A stretch of DNA of 17,862 nucleotides. Origin: Bacillota bacterium. Its GTDB lineage: Bacteria > Bacillota > Clostridia > Christensenellales > Aristaeellaceae. Of the stretch, positions 15,380 to 17,862 are shown piece after piece. The notes under the pieces were generated by a model. The model was not told the origin of the DNA, searched no databases, and worked only from the letters and a program-made list of their open reading frames with translations. The translations under genes were made by a program, and so were the position numbers. Position 1 is the stretch's first letter. Each line of letters starts with the position of its first letter. The stretch spans positions 1-17,862 of the forward strand of contig JAEZIN010000031.1 in NCBI GenBank assembly GCA_023436585.1, in the 5' to 3' direction.

Positions 15380-15418
15380 AAAAAAGGATGCGGCATTTAT
15401 TTGCCGCGTCCTTTTTTT
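15380..15418 (+). terminator. Strong terminator of the DUF362/permease unit
   Basis: A 16-pair stem (15380-15395/15402-15417, one G-T wobble), loop TTTATT and a run of seven Ts lies 30 bases after the permease stop. The A-rich left arm makes it potentially active on both strands. Confidence 0.92.
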
Positions 15419-15426
15419 ATTTCCCC

Positions 15427-15457
15427 TTGACTTCAAGTAAACTCCAAGTGGTATGCT
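15427..15457 (+). promoter_or_regulatory. MerR-type promoter/operator of the flavodoxin-MerR unit
   Basis: TTGACT (15427-15432), a 19-base spacer and TATGCT (15452-15457). The spacer region reads CTTCAAGTAAACTCCAAG, a dyad of the form CTTnnAGTnnACTnnAAG, very close to known AdhR/NmlR-type MerR operators. The leader to the flavodoxin start is about 80 bases. Autoregulation by the downstream MerR protein is likely. Confidence 0.8.
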
Positions 15458-15541
15458 ACTATGGAAGACCGATGCACGCATACCCTGAAGCATAGGGATG
15501 TTACATAAAGAGCCCGCGCCCCTCAAAGGAGGGAAACCACC

Positions 15542-16075
15542 ATGCGGCAAAAGGAAACAAAGCGCCTCTGCGCCTATTTTTCCAGGGAAGGCGGAAACTA
15601 CGTAAACGGAAAAATCGTCCGCCTTGTAAAAGGCAACACCCAAACAGCGGCGGAGACCATCGCCTCCCTTCTTCGCTGCGACACCTTCCGCATACAAGCC
15701 GTAACCGCCTATCCCGACGGGTACGAGCAGGCCGCCAACGCCGCCAAGGAAGAGCTGCGTCAAAACGCAAGGCCCGCCCTTACAGGCGCTGTGCAGGGCA
15801 TGAATTCCTACCCTGTCATCCTCCTGGGCTATCCCAACTGGTGGGGCACCATGCCCATGCCCGTCTACTCCTTCCTTGAGCAGTACGATTTTTCGGGCAA
15901 AATCCTCCTCCCCTTCTGCACCCACGAGGGCAGCGGCATGGGCCGCAGCGAGGCAGAAATAAAGCGCCTGTGCCCCAAGGCGGATGTGCGGGAGGGCCTT
16001 ACCATCCGCGGCTCAAGCGTGGGCCACGCAAAGGCCGACATCGAAAAATGGCTGCAAAAAAACGGCCTGCTTTGA
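15542..16075 (+). CDS. Flavodoxin-like protein
   Basis: The 177-residue protein has the flavodoxin fold: an N-terminal strand and phosphate-binding loop (AYFSREGGNYVNG, then GNTQTAAETIA, residues 11-41), a YPNWWGTMPMPVYSFLEQYDFSGK segment (97-120) that packs on the flavin, and PFCTHEGSGMGRS (124-136). It should bind FMN and carry electrons or reduce small substrates in the cytosol. AAAGGAGG lies about 9 bases before the ATG. It is first in a unit with the MerR regulator (54-bp gap with a GGATGGG/CCCATCC hairpin at 16087-16112). The MerR-type promoter points to induction by electrophiles or redox stress. Confidence 0.88.
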   Translation: MRQKETKRLCAYFSREGGNYVNGKIVRLVKGNTQTAAETIASLLRCDTFRIQAVTAYPDGYEQAANAAKEELRQNARPALTGAVQGMNSYPVILLGYPNWWGTMPMPVYSFLEQYDFSGKILLPFCTHEGSGMGRSEAEIKRLCPKADVREGLTIRGSSVGHAKADIEKWLQKNGLL

Positions 16076-16129
16076 TAGAATAACCGGGATGGGACGTCGA
16101 TCAGCCCCATCCAGAGAAAGAGGTTTCGT

Positions 16130-16528
16130 ATGACGATTTCGCAGGTATGTAAAACATATGACCTGACCGCGGATACATTGCGGTACTACGAGCGCGCCGG
16201 GCTCATTCCCGGCGTGCAAAAGAACAAAAGCGGCATCCGCGATTACACGGAAAGCGACCTGCGCTGGGTGGAGTTCGCCAAATGCATGCGCTCCGCCGGG
16301 CTGCCCATCGGGGCGCTGGCGGAATACGTGGCCCTGTTCCAGCAGGGGGATGCTACCGCGGAGGCACGCAAGGCGATCCTTGTCCGCCAGCGGGACGAGC
16401 TGCAGGATAAGATGCGGGACATGCAAAAAACGCTGGACCGGCTAAACCGCAAGATCGATCATTACGACCAGACCATGCTGCCGGCGGAAAAGCGCTTGAA
16501 GCCCGCCGCGCGGGAGGATATTTTGTAG
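16130..16528 (+). CDS. MerR-family transcriptional regulator, AdhR-like
   Basis: The 132-residue protein starts with the MerR winged helix-turn-helix (ISQVCKTYDLTADTLRYYERAGLIPG, then SGIRDYTESDLRWVEFAKCMRSAGLPI) and continues into a dimerising coiled coil (about 80-115). C52 sits where AdhR/NmlR-type regulators carry their sensing cysteine; C7 is a second Cys. No metal-binding C-terminal cysteines are present, so a metal sensor is unlikely. It should twist DNA at 19-bp-spacer promoters; two such promoters lie in this window, one of them its own. GAGG lies 6 bases before the ATG. The stop is followed by a 167-bp gap with no strong terminator. Confidence 0.9.
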   Translation: MTISQVCKTYDLTADTLRYYERAGLIPGVQKNKSGIRDYTESDLRWVEFAKCMRSAGLPIGALAEYVALFQQGDATAEARKAILVRQRDELQDKMRDMQKTLDRLNRKIDHYDQTMLPAEKRLKPAAREDIL

Positions 16529-16597
16529 ACCTAACCATAGGACGGGCAAAAGGGAGCATCCTTCCTGTATCTTTTCAAAACATTCACACACATTGCC

Positions 16598-16626
16598 TTG
16601 ACACCGAAAAATTTGCTTTCTATAAT
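16598..16626 (+). promoter_or_regulatory. Consensus sigma-A promoter of the DegV gene
   Basis: Perfect TTGACA (16598-16603), a 17-base spacer and perfect TATAAT (16621-16626), about 70 bases before the DegV start. It indicates strong, probably constitutive, expression independent of the MerR unit upstream. Confidence 0.9.
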
Positions 16627-16695
16627 AACGGTTGAATCCTAATGGAACGGGCCGCGCTTTATGGACGGCAGTTAATACAGCTTGTGAGGTAAAGT

Positions 16696-17574
16696 ATGAT
16701 AAAATTTATTGTGGACAGCACCTGCGACCTGCCCGAGGAGTTACTGGCAAAGTATGAGATCGGCATGCTGCCGCTGCACGTACTGCTCAACGGAAACGAC
16801 TACCGCGACAAGTTGGAAATCACTACCGATGAGATATTCGCCGCCATGCGCCAGGGCCAGGTGCCCAAAACCTCCCAGGTTGGCCCGGAGGATGTCCATC
16901 AAATGTACCAGTCCCTGTGCGAACGGGGCGAGGACTTTATCTATTTGACCTTCTCCTCCGCGCTGTCGGGCACGTACCAATTGGCCAAGGTCATCCTGGC
17001 GGAGTACCAGCAAAAATACCCCCACCTGCGCATGCAGGCAATCGATTCCAAGTCCGGCTCCGTGGCCGTGGGCCTCATCGCGCTGCAGGCCGTGCAGATG
17101 ATTCAGGCCGGCTACTCCTTTGACGATGTGGTGAAGCAGATCACCTTCCTTTCCGACCATGTGGAGCACGTTTTCACCATCGCCGACATCGGCTGGCTGG
17201 TAAAGGGCGGCCGCATCAGCAAACTGCAGGGCGTATTGGGCTCCATCCTGGAGGTCAAGCCCATTCTGGAAGTGCGAAACGGCCTGGTTCAAATCATCAA
17301 AAAGGCCCGTGGCAGCCAAAAGGCCCTGGCCATGATGGTGGAAACGCTGCTGGAGCGCATCGGCGCCTTCCCCGGCCAGGTCATCGGCATCGCCCATTCC
17401 GACAACCAGGACGGTGTGGAAAAGCTGAAAAAGCTGCTGAACGAAAAGATAGGCGCCACCACCTTCCTGGTCAGCAAAATCGGCAGCGTGCTGGGCAGCC
17501 ACCTGGGCATCGAAGCGCTGGGCCTGTTCTTCTTCAACCAAAAGCCGGAACCGTACTTCGATGCCGGCATGTGA
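16696..17574 (+). CDS. DegV-family fatty-acid-binding protein
   Basis: This 292-residue protein has the DegV/FakB signature: MIKFIVDSTCDLPEEL at the N-terminus, VPKTSQVGPEDV, the FSSALSGTYQLAK motif, a D-S-K-S-G-S segment, WLVKGGRIS and a C-terminal IGSVLGSHLGIEALGLFF. Family members hold a single fatty acid in a deep pocket; FakB proteins present it to the kinase FakA for phosphorylation and phospholipid synthesis. No fakA lies in the window. The length is normal (about 280-300). GTGAGG lies 6 bases before the ATG. It has its own consensus promoter and its own terminator, so it is a single-gene unit. Confidence 0.93.
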   Translation: MIKFIVDSTCDLPEELLAKYEIGMLPLHVLLNGNDYRDKLEITTDEIFAAMRQGQVPKTSQVGPEDVHQMYQSLCERGEDFIYLTFSSALSGTYQLAKVILAEYQQKYPHLRMQAIDSKSGSVAVGLIALQAVQMIQAGYSFDDVVKQITFLSDHVEHVFTIADIGWLVKGGRISKLQGVLGSILEVKPILEVRNGLVQIIKKARGSQKALAMMVETLLERIGAFPGQVIGIAHSDNQDGVEKLKKLLNEKIGATTFLVSKIGSVLGSHLGIEALGLFFFNQKPEPYFDAGM

Positions 17575-17591
17575 GATACCTATTTGCTTTG

Positions 17592-17619
17592 AAAAGGGGC
17601 CTGCGAGGGTCCCTTTTTT
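17592..17619 (+). terminator. Terminator of the DegV gene
   Basis: An 11-pair stem (17592-17602/17607-17617, two wobbles), loop GCGA and a six-T run lies 17 bases after the stop codon. Confidence 0.85.
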
Positions 17620-17640
17620 CGTGGAGAGGATGCCTCCGAA

Positions 17641-17862
17641 GGTCCAGGGCTCCGTAGCCGAAGCGCCGGCTGTGCCGGATAAAGCGAGGTTCCGAAGCCG
17701 AACGCCGCCTGTGGCGGATGAAGTGAGGCGTAGGAAACGGCGAAACAAGCGATGGGAGCGGCAGCGAACCAGCGCGCCGATTGAGCCGTCGGGGGAGGAG
17801 GCTGGCGAAACAAGCGATGGGAGCGGCAGCGAACCAGCGCGCCGATTGAGCCGTCGGGGGAG
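17641..17862 (+). repeat. Structured dispersed repeat, copy 4 (middle part, with 65-bp tandem units)
   Basis: This region matches the middle of copy 2: the 20 bases at 17704-17723 are identical to 10292-10311. It opens with two variants of a small hairpin unit (17666-17678, CCGGC/GCCGG; 17705-17717, CCGCC/GGCGG), a compensatory pair swap. A 59-base block at 17739-17797 is then repeated identically at 17804-17862, a 65-bp period running off the window end. No coding signal is visible. Confidence 0.75.

Noticed and set aside
15326..15925. 199-residue minus-strand frame spanning the terminator and the flavodoxin start
   Set aside because: It crosses a strong terminator, the MerR-type promoter and the flavodoxin coding region; no family pattern is visible.
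16087..16112. Hairpin GGATGGG/CCCATCC between flavodoxin and MerR genes as a terminator
   Set aside because: It has a 12-base loop and no T-tract, so termination is unlikely; at most a processing or translation-control element.
16741..17748. 335-residue minus-strand open frame across the DegV gene
   Set aside because: The His/Gln-rich translation is the complement of the DegV coding frame and it reads through the DegV terminator.

Overview
The window looks like a chromosomal piece of a GC-rich Bacillota bacterium, probably an uncultured gut-type Clostridia lineage. The reasons are strong AGGAGG-type ribosome binding sites, sigma-A promoters with TTGACA/TATAAT hexamers, rho-independent terminators, a DegV-family protein, WG-repeat and bacterial SH3 proteins, and a small MerR regulator next to a flavodoxin. 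No rRNA, tRNA, CRISPR array, phage module or transposase is visible. The genus is inference.

Left part (173-7966, all minus strand). A PAS-GAF-GAF histidine kinase with a C-terminal receiver domain ends at a hairpin and is followed by a promoter. Next come a membrane-anchored helical protein and a lipoprotein joining a solute-binding-like region to a VWA domain, which form one likely operon. Then come a membrane-anchored OB-fold-like protein and an exported SH3/WG-repeat protein 12 bp apart. Most of these act at the cell envelope.

Middle (8266-12301). On the plus strand are a secreted, membrane-anchored serine hydrolase of the beta-lactamase/PBP4* type, a small unrecognised protein, a 555-bp non-coding region filled by a structured repeat, and an exported collagen-like protein with 104 uninterrupted Gly-X-Y triplets and a Calx-beta-like C-terminal domain.

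Right part (12301-17574). An aldo/keto reductase (minus) is divergent from an exported DUF362 protein that overlaps a permease gene. Then come a flavodoxin, a MerR/AdhR-like regulator and a DegV protein. The promoters of the reductase and of the flavodoxin-MerR pair both have 19-bp spacers holding a similar dyad, the hallmark of MerR control. Together they suggest a small local electrophile/redox-stress regulon.

The least explained feature is a family of dispersed, hairpin-rich repeats at 1-127, 10172-10582, 12221-12301 and 17641-17862. Three stems show compensatory base-pair changes between copies. One copy lies between two perfect 24-bp direct repeats that are each a transcription terminator hairpin. 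These elements sit only at gene 3' ends and carry no gene of their own.
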